Assembly: GCA_947624875.1 (NCBI GenBank)
Contig: CANQMA010000007.1
Coordinates: forward strand, 1-58,829
Origin: an uncultured Lachnospiraceae bacterium
GTDB lineage: Bacteria > Bacillota > Clostridia > Lachnospirales > Lachnospiraceae
Length of the DNA: 58,829 nt
Direction: 5' to 3'
Position numbers and translations under genes: made by a program. Below are positions 34,307-42,149 of this stretch, one piece after another (the stretch's first letter is position 1; each line of letters starts with the position of its first letter). The notes below the pieces were generated by a model. The model saw only the letters and a program-made list of their open reading frames with translations, ran no database searches and was not told the DNA's origin.

Positions 34307-35178
34307 TGGCTTATCTGGCTTCGCCGAAGGCGACAAAAGAAATTATTGAACAATTTCAGTTTGTGTTTCAAAAGAGGTTTGGGCAAAACTTTCTGGTAGA
34401 TGCAAACATCTTGGAAAAAATTGTTCAGGCGGCGGACATTACAGAGGAAGATTTTGTACTGGAAATCGGACCGGGAATCGGCACGATGACCCAGTATCTG
34501 TGTGAAAGCGCAGGACAGGTCGTAGCAGTGGAGATTGACCGGATGTTAATTCCGATTTTAAACGATACGCTGTCTGAGTACGACAATGTTGAAATTATTC
34601 AGGAAGATATTTTAAAAGCAGATTTGTATGCGCTGTTACAGAAGAGAAGTCACAATCGACCGATCAAAGTCGTTGCAAATCTGCCCTATTATATTACAAC
34701 GCCGATTATTATGCGCTTGTTTGAGAGCGGTATAGAAATCGAAAACATTACGATTATGGTGCAAAAAGAGGTTGCAGAGCGGATGCAGACCGGACCGGGA
34801 AGCAAAGATTATGGAGCGCTCTCTCTGGCTGTGCAGTATTATGCAGATGCAAAAGTGGAACTTCTGGTCTCCGCCTCTTGTTTTATGCCCCGGCCGAACG
34901 TTGACTCGGCGGTGATCAAACTGACCAGACATCCAAAACCGGCGGTAGAGGTCAACGACGAAAAATTGATGTTTCAGATCATCCGCGCATCGTTTAATCA
35001 GAGAAGAAAAACGCTTGTCAACGGGCTGAAAAATGCATCCGGGCTCTCTTTTTCAAAAGAGCAGGTAGCAGCGGCGCTTCAGAAAATCGGAAAACCGGAA
35101 ACTGTCCGCGGGGAAGCGCTGACGCTTTCAGAATTTGCGATGCTGACAAATGAATTATCCAGGAACATAGGAGAATAG
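34306..35178 (+). CDS. rsmA: 16S rRNA dimethyladenosine transferase (KsgA)
   Basis: RsmA dimethylates two adjacent adenosines (A1518/A1519, E. coli numbering) in the small subunit. The 290-residue protein has QKRFGQNFLVDANILEKIV, SAM motif I LEIGPGIGTMTQYL, catalytic NLPYYITTPIIM, and MVQKEVAERMQTGPGSKDYG and SFNQRRKTLVNGL in the C-terminal part. Its ATG overlaps the tatD stop by one base (ATGA-like arrangement), so the two are coupled. Confidence 0.96.
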   Translation: MAYLASPKATKEIIEQFQFVFQKRFGQNFLVDANILEKIVQAADITEEDFVLEIGPGIGTMTQYLCESAGQVVAVEIDRMLIPILNDTLSEYDNVEIIQEDILKADLYALLQKRSHNRPIKVVANLPYYITTPIIMRLFESGIEIENITIMVQKEVAERMQTGPGSKDYGALSLAVQYYADAKVELLVSASCFMPRPNVDSAVIKLTRHPKPAVEVNDEKLMFQIIRASFNQRRKTLVNGLKNASGLSFSKEQVAAALQKIGKPETVRGEALTLSEFAMLTNELSRNIGE

Positions 35179-35184
35179 GGAAAA

Positions 35185-36276
35185 GTGAAAGATAGTTTTA
35201 CAAAACAAGACACACTGGCTGTCAAGGGAGTCGCGATTCTGCTTTTGATGTTTCACCACTGTTTCTTAAGCAGCTCCAGATACCATGGATGGAAATTGGT
35301 ATTTACACCGTTTTCAGAATCACAGATTCATTACCTGGCGGCATTTTCAAAAATCTGCGTTGGAATTTTTGTGTTTTTGACGGCTTATGGAATTACAATT
35401 TCCATTAAAAATAAATACCATACGCTGGCAGTCAGCAGTCAGGAGTTCAAGAAATATACCGTTCACAGATTGATTAATTTATATGCAGGATGGCTGTTCG
35501 TCTTTCTTTTATGCGAGCTTTTTTGTATGATTTATTCCGGACTGCCGCTTGAAACTTATGGCAGTAATCTGCAGGGCGTGATTTATTTTTTACTGGATGG
35601 GCTCGGCGTTGCCAATCTGTTTGGCACACCAACGCTGGTTGCAACATGGTGGTATATGAGTCTGGCGGTAACGCTGGTTTTTTGTATGCCGCTGTTGATA
35701 AAAATATATCAGAAAACAGGATTTGTCATGATGGCAGCGCTGTTTATCATTCTATCAAGGCAGCTCGGCCTTACAGACTCTTCGCTGATTCACTGGATTC
35801 CGGCGGCGCTGTTGGGAATTGTCAGCGCTGATAAAAATCTTCTTGTAAAAATCAGTAATTTTGAACTCATCAAATCAAAAAAAACTGTCAACAAAATTTT
35901 GAAACTGCTGATTGGCATTGTGTTGTTTGGACTGCTGATAAAGTTCCGGCAAAGCGGGATATCCGCGGTGCTGTTTGAGATTAAAGATGGCGTGATTCCA
36001 TTTTTTGTTGTGTGCTTTTCTTATGAATTTATATGCGCAATTAAATATTTGCGCGGGGCTCTGGTGGTGATTGGAAAATATTCCATGGACATTTTTTTGA
36101 TTCACACGCTGATCCGCGCAACTTATTTTAGAAAATTTATTTATGGATTCCGATATGTGCCGCTGATTGTTCTTGTCCTGTTGGGAATCAGCCTGGTGAT
36201 TTCTATACTAATCGAACAGTTAAAAAAATATACGGGATACAATCAGCTGGTCAATAAAATTCAGAAGTATGTTTAG
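35185..36276 (+). CDS. Acyltransferase 3 family membrane protein
   Basis: The 363-residue integral membrane protein has about ten hydrophobic segments. The opening LAVKGVAILLLMFHHCFLSS holds the conserved His pair region of acyltransferase-3 (OafA/WecH-like) enzymes, which O-acetylate surface sugars. VGIFVFLTAYGITIS and YSMDIFLIHTLIRA are also typical. The substrate is unknown. It starts with GTG 6 bases after rsmA and ends at a strong terminator, so it is the last gene of the metG-tatD-rsmA run. Confidence 0.83.
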   Translation: MKDSFTKQDTLAVKGVAILLLMFHHCFLSSSRYHGWKLVFTPFSESQIHYLAAFSKICVGIFVFLTAYGITISIKNKYHTLAVSSQEFKKYTVHRLINLYAGWLFVFLLCELFCMIYSGLPLETYGSNLQGVIYFLLDGLGVANLFGTPTLVATWWYMSLAVTLVFCMPLLIKIYQKTGFVMMAALFIILSRQLGLTDSSLIHWIPAALLGIVSADKNLLVKISNFELIKSKKTVNKILKLLIGIVLFGLLIKFRQSGISAVLFEIKDGVIPFFVVCFSYEFICAIKYLRGALVVIGKYSMDIFLIHTLIRATYFRKFIYGFRYVPLIVLVLLGISLVISILIEQLKKYTGYNQLVNKIQKYV

Positions 36277-36341
36277 GAAAATCAGCATATCCGATGGGAA
36301 AGAACGCCTGTATCAATAGAAAGCAGGCAGGTTCTGAAAAA

Positions 36342-36376
36342 GGAAGTTTCGAGTGATAGAAACTTCCTTTTTTTCA
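36342..36376 (+). terminator. Intrinsic terminator after the acyltransferase gene
   Basis: GGAAGTTTC pairs with GAAACTTCC around GAGTGATA, with flanking A and T runs (TTTTTTT). Confidence 0.92.
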
Positions 36377-36405
36377 TATATTGTAGAAAAAAACATGGAC
36401 GGATT

Positions 36406-37167
36406 ATGCTGACAAACATCTATAATTTTTTAAAGAATAACACCCGGATAGAAATGGTGATGTCCGTTGTGCTGCTGGCGGCCGTCACGGTAATTGCCTG
36501 CAATATGGATAAGGTTACAAAAAAAGATCAAAATAAAATTCAGCAGAGTGAGATGAAAAAAAACATTACGCCGAATGGAAAAACGGTGGTCATTGACCCG
36601 GGACATGGTGGAAAAGATCCCGGGAAAGTGGGAGTCAGCGGACAGCTGGAAAAAAATCTTAATCTGGAAATTGCGCTCTGCCTAAAAGAAATTTTAAAAA
36701 AGAAGGGATATGAGGTGCTCCTGACAAGAGAGGAAGACCGGCATTTGGGAGAGGGAGAAAAATTTAGAAAAACAACGGATTTAAATATGCGGTGCGAGAT
36801 CATCAATACAGCGCTGCAAAAAAATCCGGACACGATTATGGTCAGTATTCATCAAAACAGTTTTCAGAATCAAAATGTGAAAGGAGCGCAGTGCTTTTAT
36901 TATCAGAAATCTGAACAGAGCAAGAGCGCTGCAGAAAAAATACAACAAAAACTGAACGAAAAAATAAATTTGGAGAAAGCGAAAAAAACAAAAGGGAATA
37001 ACAGTTATTATATGCTGATTAACAGCCGCTGCCCGGGAGTTATTATCGAGTGCGGTTTTCTCAGTAACCCCCAGGAGGAGGCAAATCTGGCAGACGGAAA
37101 TTATCAGAAAAATCTGGCGGAAACAATTGCAGAGGGAATAGGCGAATATTATCAGCAGCCGTCATGA
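36406..37167 (+). CDS. N-acetylmuramoyl-L-alanine amidase (Amidase_3, CwlD-like)
   Basis: The enzyme cuts the bond between muramic acid and the stem peptide. The 253-residue protein has a membrane anchor (MVMSVVLLAAVTVIACNM) and a zinc amidase domain from residue about 60: VVIDPGHGGKDPG (zinc His), LEKNLNLEIAL (zinc Glu), SIHQNSF (zinc His) and VIIECGFLSNPQEE (catalytic Glu). Single-domain anchored forms resemble CwlD, which makes muramic lactam in spore cortex, fitting a sporulating host. That assignment is an inference. Confidence 0.9.
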   Translation: MLTNIYNFLKNNTRIEMVMSVVLLAAVTVIACNMDKVTKKDQNKIQQSEMKKNITPNGKTVVIDPGHGGKDPGKVGVSGQLEKNLNLEIALCLKEILKKKGYEVLLTREEDRHLGEGEKFRKTTDLNMRCEIINTALQKNPDTIMVSIHQNSFQNQNVKGAQCFYYQKSEQSKSAAEKIQQKLNEKINLEKAKKTKGNNSYYMLINSRCPGVIIECGFLSNPQEEANLADGNYQKNLAETIAEGIGEYYQQPS

Positions 37168-37223
37168 AAAACAGGCGCGCTGCAAAAAGCATGGAATCCG
37201 CACTGCCGGCGGCATAGAAAAGT

Positions 37224-37252
37224 TTGTGTTTTTTCATTCATTATGATAGAAT
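37224..37252 (+). promoter_or_regulatory. Promoter of the Sua5 gene
   Basis: TTGTGT (37224-37229), 17 bp, TAGAAT (37247-37252), placing the start about 20 bases before the ATG at 37281. Confidence 0.5.
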
Positions 37253-37280
37253 ATGTTGCGTATAGGTCGTGAGGAATGGA

Positions 37281-38348
37281 ATGAATACTGTTATTGAAAA
37301 AACCGGCGAAACGGATATCGACATGCAGATCATCAGGCAGGCAGCGGCAATAATCCAAAAGGGAGGACTTGTGGCATTCCCTACGGAAACCGTTTATGGG
37401 TTAGGGGCAAATGCACTGGACGAGGAGGCTGCAAAGAAAATTTATGCGGCAAAAGGAAGACCTTCGGATAATCCGCTGATTGTTCACATTGCAGATCCGG
37501 GGATGCTGAACCCCTTGATAAAAGAGATTCCGCCGGTTGCAGAAAAACTCATGAAAAAATTCTGGCCGGGGCCAATGACGCTTATTTTTAGAAAGAGCGC
37601 CGCGGTTCCCAAACAGACGACAGGAGGACTGGACACGGTTGCAGTGCGTTATCCGAGCAATCCGATTGCGCTTGCGCTGATTCGGGAAGCAGGCGTTCCC
37701 ATCGCCGCGCCAAGCGGAAATTTATCCGGAAAGCCAAGCCCGACAGAGGGCGAACATATCATAGAGGATATGAATGGGAGAATCGATATGATTATTGATG
37801 GTGGAACGGTAGGTATGGGATTGGAATCCACCATTATTGATGTCACAGAAACTCCGCCGATGATTTTACGACCGGGATTTATTACCAAAGAAATGCTGGA
37901 AGAGGCAATAGGAGAAGTGGATGTTGATCCGGCGGTTTTACACAAGCCGCAAGACGGTTTGAAACCAAAAGCACCGGGGATGAAATACCGCCATTATGCG
38001 CCAATGGCAGACTATCAGATATACAGAGGAGAAACGAAAAAGGTTGCAGAAGCCATTATTCATGCTGCAAATGAAAAAGCGGCACGGGGATTTAAGACCG
38101 GTATTATTACGGTCGATGAGCATTTGAACTTATATTCGGAACAACTAAGGAGCGATGTTCTGGTAGTTTCCATAGGAAATTTAAAAAATCCGGAAACGAT
38201 AGCCAATCATTTGTTTAAAGTACTGAGAAATTTTGATAAAGAAAATGCTGCTTATATTTTTGGGGAAGCATTTTCAGAAGATCATGTAGGACAGGCTATT
38301 ATGAATCGCTTAACAAAAGCAGCAGGCTATCAGGTGATAGATCTGTAA
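37281..38348 (+). CDS. L-threonylcarbamoyladenylate synthase (Sua5/YwlC)
   Basis: This enzyme makes threonylcarbamoyl-AMP from Thr, bicarbonate and ATP for t6A37 in ANN-decoding tRNAs. The 355-residue protein has the YrdC domain: GGLVAFPTETVYGLGANA, AAKGRPSDNPLIVHI, FWPGPMTLIF and PIAAPSGNLSGKPSPT. A C-terminal Sua5 domain follows (APGMKYRHYAPMA onward). The full Sua5 length separates it from the short TsaC form. ATG 37281 has GAGG about 7 bases upstream; GTG 37269 is the longer option. Confidence 0.94.
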   Translation: MNTVIEKTGETDIDMQIIRQAAAIIQKGGLVAFPTETVYGLGANALDEEAAKKIYAAKGRPSDNPLIVHIADPGMLNPLIKEIPPVAEKLMKKFWPGPMTLIFRKSAAVPKQTTGGLDTVAVRYPSNPIALALIREAGVPIAAPSGNLSGKPSPTEGEHIIEDMNGRIDMIIDGGTVGMGLESTIIDVTETPPMILRPGFITKEMLEEAIGEVDVDPAVLHKPQDGLKPKAPGMKYRHYAPMADYQIYRGETKKVAEAIIHAANEKAARGFKTGIITVDEHLNLYSEQLRSDVLVVSIGNLKNPETIANHLFKVLRNFDKENAAYIFGEAFSEDHVGQAIMNRLTKAAGYQVIDL

Positions 38349-38363
38349 AAATTCGGAGGTAAT

Positions 38364-38816
38364 ATGTTAGAATTTTCAAAAATATTATTCGTTACGGACA
38401 CGGATACCTCGGCAGGCCCTTTGGCGGCTGCGCTGCTCAAGCATTATATGCCCCTAGAGCAGGTGCACATTGATTCAAGAGGACTGGCGGTACTGTTTCC
38501 GGAACCGATGAATCCTAAAACAGTGGCCATTGCGTCTTCAAAGGGATTGAATATCGACCGTACATCGATGCAGTTAGAAAGCGGAGATTTTGGACAAGAT
38601 GTACTGGTATTGGTACTGGACGAATTGAAAAAGCAAAGGATTTATGACGATTATGCAGAGGCGGTTAATGTATATACATTAAAGGAATATATTAACGAAG
38701 AAGGAAGTATCAATAATCCTGACGGTGGGGAACTGCCGGATTATGCCAAACTTTATGAGACGTTGGATGAAGTGATTATAAAACTTTCAAACAAGCTAAA
38801 GCAGAACAGAATTTAA
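38364..38816 (+). CDS. Low-molecular-weight phosphatase-like protein without catalytic residues
   Basis: The 150-residue protein follows the fold pattern of low-molecular-weight protein tyrosine/arginine phosphatases (YwlE type), which commonly sit next to Sua5. The phosphate loop, normally V-C-x-x-N-T-C-R-S-P, here reads FVTDTDTSAGPLAAALL: the nucleophile Cys is Thr and the Arg is Ala. The general-acid segment D-P-x-G-G appears as NNPDGGELPDY, with Asn for Asp. It therefore should be inactive as a phosphatase and may bind a partner or phospho-ligand instead. The frame is intact, with GGAGG upstream of the ATG, arguing against simple decay. Confidence 0.75.
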   Translation: MLEFSKILFVTDTDTSAGPLAAALLKHYMPLEQVHIDSRGLAVLFPEPMNPKTVAIASSKGLNIDRTSMQLESGDFGQDVLVLVLDELKKQRIYDDYAEAVNVYTLKEYINEEGSINNPDGGELPDYAKLYETLDEVIIKLSNKLKQNRI

Positions 38817-38838
38817 ACGGAAATATGAGTATTTTTTA

Positions 38839-38872
38839 GAATAGGAAATTCATTTGAATTTCCTATTCTTTG
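38839..38872 (+). terminator. Intrinsic terminator after the phosphatase-like gene
   Basis: GAATAGGAAATTC pairs exactly with GAATTTCCTATTC around ATTT, followed by TTTG. Confidence 0.85.
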
Positions 38873-38954
38873 TAAATGGCGGGACGAGGCATCGTTTCTG
38901 TCATGCCAAAATCTATCCGGCGGTGGGCACCAAGCTCTAAAGAAGATGACTTCA

Positions 38955-38970
38955 CCGCCATAGATGGCGG
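38955..38970 (+). other. Small hairpin in the dCMP deaminase leader
   Basis: CCGCCA pairs with TGGCGG around TAGA, about 30 bases before the comEB ATG. The leader (38873-39001) also holds GGCGGTGGGC near 38919, which could pair with the hairpin's CACCGCC as an alternative fold. No known riboswitch is recognised. Confidence 0.35.
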
Positions 38971-39001
38971 ACGGACATATATTTCATAGGAGGATTTACA
39001 T

Positions 39002-39490
39002 ATGAGTGGAAAAAGAAAAGATTACATATCATGGGATGAGTATTTTATGGGCGTGGCATCCCTATCGGCACTGCGCTCCAAAGACCCGAACACACAGGTG
39101 GGAGCCTGCATTGTCAGCCCCAAAAATAAGATTATGTCCATGGGATATAATGGAATGCCGATTGGCTGTAATGACGATGAATTTCCATGGAACCGTGAAA
39201 GTGAAAATCCTTATGACAACAAATATTTTTATACTACGCACAGTGAGTTGAATGCGATTTTGAATTATCGGGGAGGAAGTCTTGAGGGAGCAAAAATGTA
39301 TGTAACATTGTTCCCATGTAACGAGTGCGCAAAGGCCATTATCCAGAGCGGTATCAAGCAGGTGATTTACGCAGATGATAAATATGCAGACACGTTGGAG
39401 GTCAAAGCATCAAAGCGGATGATGCGCGCCGCAGGAGTAGACTATATTCCATATGAAAAATCCGAAAAAGTGATTAAAATCAACATATAA
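39002..39490 (+). CDS. comEB: dCMP deaminase (ComEB-like)
   Basis: This zinc deaminase converts dCMP to dUMP for thymidylate synthesis. The 162-residue protein contains SKDPNTQVGACIV, the zinc site HSELNAILNY (His-x-Glu) and FPCNECAKAIIQSG (Pro-Cys-x-x-Cys). The length and motifs match ComEB-type enzymes. AGGAGG lies about 9 bases before the ATG. Free cytidine deaminase is less likely because of the DPNTQVGA and PCNECAK pattern. Confidence 0.88.
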   Translation: MSGKRKDYISWDEYFMGVASLSALRSKDPNTQVGACIVSPKNKIMSMGYNGMPIGCNDDEFPWNRESENPYDNKYFYTTHSELNAILNYRGGSLEGAKMYVTLFPCNECAKAIIQSGIKQVIYADDKYADTLEVKASKRMMRAAGVDYIPYEKSEKVIKINI

Positions 39491-39561
39491 GAGTGCGAAA
39501 GAGCAAGAACAATTTGTCAGATTTCGAATAATATAAATTGAGTATTCTTTAGGACTTTTGT

Positions 39562-39960
39562 ATGGATTATCAATATATACCTTTTTATATGCAGGGAAAT
39601 CCAATCGGAGGAATGTATGCCCCGCCAATCGAGGATCGGGATCTTTTGTATGTCAAAGAAATGTACCCTCAGGCATTTTTAAAAATTCAGGAACAGGTCG
39701 ATAAGGAATGTGATAAACAGGAATTTACGGGAAGTATGATGTTTGACGAATATCCGGATAAACTGACTTTATACCGGATTGCAAACCGTATTTTTGACAA
39801 CGTGAAAGAAGAAGAAAAAAACTGCAAAAAAAATTGTGTTCAGTATCCGGATAACCAGTGGTTAAAAGATATTATTATCGTTCTGCTGTTAAACGAAATG
39901 TTTCGCAGGCGTCGTAATCGAAGGAAACCGAGACCGGGAATGGTCAGACCTCTGTGGTAG
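39562..39960 (+). CDS. Hypothetical protein, Pro/Met/Tyr-rich with Arg-rich C-terminus
   Basis: I do not recognise this 132-residue protein. The first 25 residues are aromatic and proline rich (YIPFYMQGNPIGGMYAPPIE). A helical middle follows, with three Cys (KECDKQE, EEKNCKKNCVQYPDN). A hydrophobic stretch WLKDIIIVLLLNEMF leads into the basic tail RRRRNRRKPRPGMVRPLW. The hydrophobic segment plus Arg tail might associate with the membrane. The ribosome site is weak (TTAGGAC). A strong terminator follows 25 bases after the stop, supporting a real gene. Confidence 0.65.
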   Translation: MDYQYIPFYMQGNPIGGMYAPPIEDRDLLYVKEMYPQAFLKIQEQVDKECDKQEFTGSMMFDEYPDKLTLYRIANRIFDNVKEEEKNCKKNCVQYPDNQWLKDIIIVLLLNEMFRRRRNRRKPRPGMVRPLW

Positions 39961-39982
39961 ACCATGATGGGGCACGGCAATC

Positions 39983-40026
39983 AAAAAGGCAGCACAGTGA
40001 ATGAGTTCATTGTGCTGCCTTTTTTA
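39983..40026. terminator. Bidirectional intrinsic terminator
   Basis: AAGGCAGCACAGTGAA pairs with TTCATTGTGCTGCCTT (one G-U or mismatch) around TGAG. A and T runs on both sides allow use by the plus-strand gene before it and the minus-strand genes after it. Confidence 0.9.
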
Positions 40027-40101
40027 CTTCATAAAATCTGCACATTCCGGATTCGCATTTGCAGACATTTTCACAGGACAAACAGTTGATTTACAGCGCA
40101 T
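40024..40101 (-). CDS. Possible 25-residue Cys-containing peptide
   Basis: ATG at 40101 (minus) overlaps the end of the hemolysin III gene by 11 bases. It reads MRCKSTVCPVKMSANANPEC and ends ADFMK, with the stop directly at the bidirectional terminator. The C-x4-C...C pattern is suggestive, but there is no separate ribosome site, so it would depend on coupling. It may equally be chance. Confidence 0.25.
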   Translation of the reverse strand: MRCKSTVCPVKMSANANPECADFMK

Positions 40102-40765
40102 ATAAAATAATGGCGAAAAACTGCAAAATACTCCCTGCCAAAATAAATAAATGAAAAATGGAGTGCATCCATTTCTTTTTTTTGCCAAGTCCGTAAAGAA
40201 TAGAGCCAATCGTATAGGCAATGCCGCCTGTCACGAGAAAGACAATGCCGCCGGCGCCGATGGAGTCGTATGTCTGCCTGACAAAGATAATAATAATCCA
40301 TCCCATTGTCAGATAGCAGATCATTGAAAAAACATTATATTTTTTCAGATCGATTGCAGTCAGGGTGCAGGCAAAAAAAGCGCAGCCCCAGACAATACCA
40401 AAAATGACCCAGGCAAGAACCGGATAATGCGGTCTCATGGAGACCAGCAGAACCGGAGTATAGCTTCCCGCAATCAAAAAATAAATAGAACAATGGTCCA
40501 GCACCTGGAAAACCTTTTTTCCGGTGCCGGGACGCAGGCCATGATAAATGCTGGACATAGTATATAACAAAATCAGCGTAACACCGTAGATACAGCTGGA
40601 AAGTACTCCGATAGTGCTGTGATGCGTGGCGGCGACGATAATACATAAAACGAGCGCGGCAATCCCTAATGCGCCGCCGACAATGTGGGATACCATATTA
40701 AAAACTTCTTCCCCTTTGGAATATTGCGGGAGCTGTCGATTCTTTAATTTTGTTCTTTTTTTCAT
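40091..40765 (-). CDS. Hemolysin III / PAQR-family membrane protein (TrhA-like)
   Basis: The 224-residue protein has seven hydrophobic segments. EEVFNMVSHIVGGALGIAAL holds the first conserved His and SSIYHGL the S-x3-H type motif; HCSIYFLIAGSYTPV and the C-terminal WMHSIFHLFILAGSI complete the metal-binding PAQR signature. Family members influence membrane fluidity or act as putative hydrolases; the haemolysin name is historical. It is convergent with the hypothetical gene at 39562 through the shared terminator. Confidence 0.9.
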   Translation of the reverse strand: MKKRTKLKNRQLPQYSKGEEVFNMVSHIVGGALGIAALVLCIIVAATHHSTIGVLSSCIYGVTLILLYTMSSIYHGLRPGTGKKVFQVLDHCSIYFLIAGSYTPVLLVSMRPHYPVLAWVIFGIVWGCAFFACTLTAIDLKKYNVFSMICYLTMGWIIIIFVRQTYDSIGAGGIVFLVTGGIAYTIGSILYGLGKKKKWMHSIFHLFILAGSILQFFAIILYAL

Positions 40766-41038
40766 AGTAAATCTCCAATCATAACGATTCTAATCTGAAA
40801 AATAAATCCACAATCCGACATGTAGTATTGAAAACTACATGTATTATAAGCGTTCTAAGAAAACCTGTCAAGCAAGGAAAAAATCTCCTCTGTCAAATTG
40901 CCGGCGGAATAAAAAAATAGCGCGAAATTTGTTTTATTTTAAAATTTGAAAAAGTTCTATACTTAAAACTGAAAAAAACAAATAAAATTAAGTTTTGTGA
41001 CAAAAAAAGTTTATTTACAAAATTTGTCAAAAAAGGTA
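40766..41038. other. Divergent intergenic region before the Tad operon
   Basis: A/T-rich with no gene seen. AGTATTGAAAACTACATG with CATGTAGTATTG nearby forms direct and inverted TAGT/ACTA elements upstream of the hemolysin III gene (about 40819-40845). TTGTGACAAAAAAAG and TTTGTCAAAAAAGG near 40994-41034 may be activator or repressor sites for the Tad promoter. These are pattern impressions only. Confidence 0.3.
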
Positions 41039-41067
41039 TAGACATTTCGAATTTTGTCGAATATAAT
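41039..41067 (+). promoter_or_regulatory. Promoter of the Tad pilus operon
   Basis: TAGACA (41039-41044), 17 bp, TATAAT (41062-41067). The spacer contains a short inverted repeat TTCGA-ATTTTG-TCGAA, a possible repressor site between the boxes. Confidence 0.65.
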
Positions 41068-41074
41068 TTGGATA

Positions 41075-41118
41075 CGCTCAAAATCTGAGCGGAGTGCAGA
41101 GGCCGGAGGAACCTCTGC
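41075..41118 (+). other. Two leader hairpins before the Tad operon
   Basis: CGCTCA pairs with TGAGCG (41075-41091), and GCAGAGG pairs with CCTCTGC (41096-41118) with CCGGAGGAA in its loop. The loop has a ribosome-site-like GGAGG, but the chosen start uses a later GGGGG. The hairpins begin within about 10 bases of the predicted transcript start and may protect the 5' end. Confidence 0.4.
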
Positions 41119-41135
41119 GTATGGGGGTATATCGT

Positions 41136-42149
41136 ATGAAAACAGGAATTTTAGCGATCTGTGATTCCGATCAGGATTACGCGCAAAATCTTATGGAGTA
41201 TATCAGTGAAAAGGATGGGATGCCTTTTAAGACCATTGCATTTACAAAGGCAGAGTCCTTATTGGAGTATGCAAAGTCCAGACACATTGATATTCTGCTT
41301 ATTTCAAATTTGGCGATGGATGAGCGCATGGAAGCCTGCGACATTGAGAAAATCATCCTGCTCTCGCCCGGAGAAATCTTTTCAAAATACAAAAGATATT
41401 CCTCAATCTACAAATACCAATCCACAGAAAAAATTATTAGAGAAGTACTGGATTATTATGCAGACATCTGTCAGGAGGAAGGGGGTGTTTTTGCAGCGCC
41501 CGGAAACGCCTCCCTGATTGGAGTCTATTCCTTAGAGGAAGCGGAAAAAAGGACCTTGCTTTCCATTGCTTTGTCAAAAATGTATGGCAGGGAAAATACA
41601 GTGCTGTGTCTGTGCATGGAGGAATTTTCCATTCTCCCGGTGCTGATGGAAAAGGAGTATACCGCAGACTTATCGGATTTAATGTACTATTACAAACAAA
41701 GTCCGGCAAACCTGCACGTCCGTCTGCAAAGTGTGATAGAGCATTATCAGGGCTTTGCCTATATTCCTCCTCCGGCTTTTTCAGAAGATTTACGGAAAAT
41801 CCAAACAGAAGAATGGATAGGGCTCATTCAGGCCATTGATTCGTTCGGCATTTATGACTACATTATTTTAGAAATTAGTCCGATGCTGGAGAGCCCTTTT
41901 GAAATATTAAGTCAATGCCAGACTGTTTATGTGCCGTTTTCAGACACCTATTTATCGAACAGCAGAATGAAGATTTTTGAAAAATATTTACTGACCAGCG
42001 AGCGGGAGGCGCTGCTCAATCAAATTGTCAAAGTCCAAATGCCGGAGAACAGCGATACGGGAACAGGTCAGATTTATCTGGAAAGAAAAATCAAGGGCAT
42101 CATGGAGACGCTCGCACAGTGCGCAGCCGGAAAAGAGGCTGCCCTATGA
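41136..42149 (+). CDS. CpaE/TadZ-like pilus assembly protein without a P-loop
   Basis: The 337-residue protein has an N-terminal receiver-like domain (ILAICDSDQDYAQNLMEYIS to about residue 110) and a C-terminal domain with the MinD/ParA-like strand order of CpaE/TadZ proteins, which position the pilus machine. The K-G-G-x-G-K-T loop is absent (GVYSLEEAEKRTLLSIALSK at the equivalent place), so ATP binding is doubtful. DYIILEISPMLESPF corresponds to the degenerate Walker B segment. ATG 41136 has GGGGG 8 bases upstream; earlier codons cover the leader hairpin. It overlaps the tadA-type ATPase gene by 4 bases. Confidence 0.72.
   Translation: MKTGILAICDSDQDYAQNLMEYISEKDGMPFKTIAFTKAESLLEYAKSRHIDILLISNLAMDERMEACDIEKIILLSPGEIFSKYKRYSSIYKYQSTEKIIREVLDYYADICQEEGGVFAAPGNASLIGVYSLEEAEKRTLLSIALSKMYGRENTVLCLCMEEFSILPVLMEKEYTADLSDLMYYYKQSPANLHVRLQSVIEHYQGFAYIPPPAFSEDLRKIQTEEWIGLIQAIDSFGIYDYIILEISPMLESPFEILSQCQTVYVPFSDTYLSNSRMKIFEKYLLTSEREALLNQIVKVQMPENSDTGTGQIYLERKIKGIMETLAQCAAGKEAAL

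Noticed and set aside
41094-41135. Longer start for the CpaE-like gene
   Set aside because: Those codons lie within the leader hairpins; GGGGG before ATG 41136 gives a better start.
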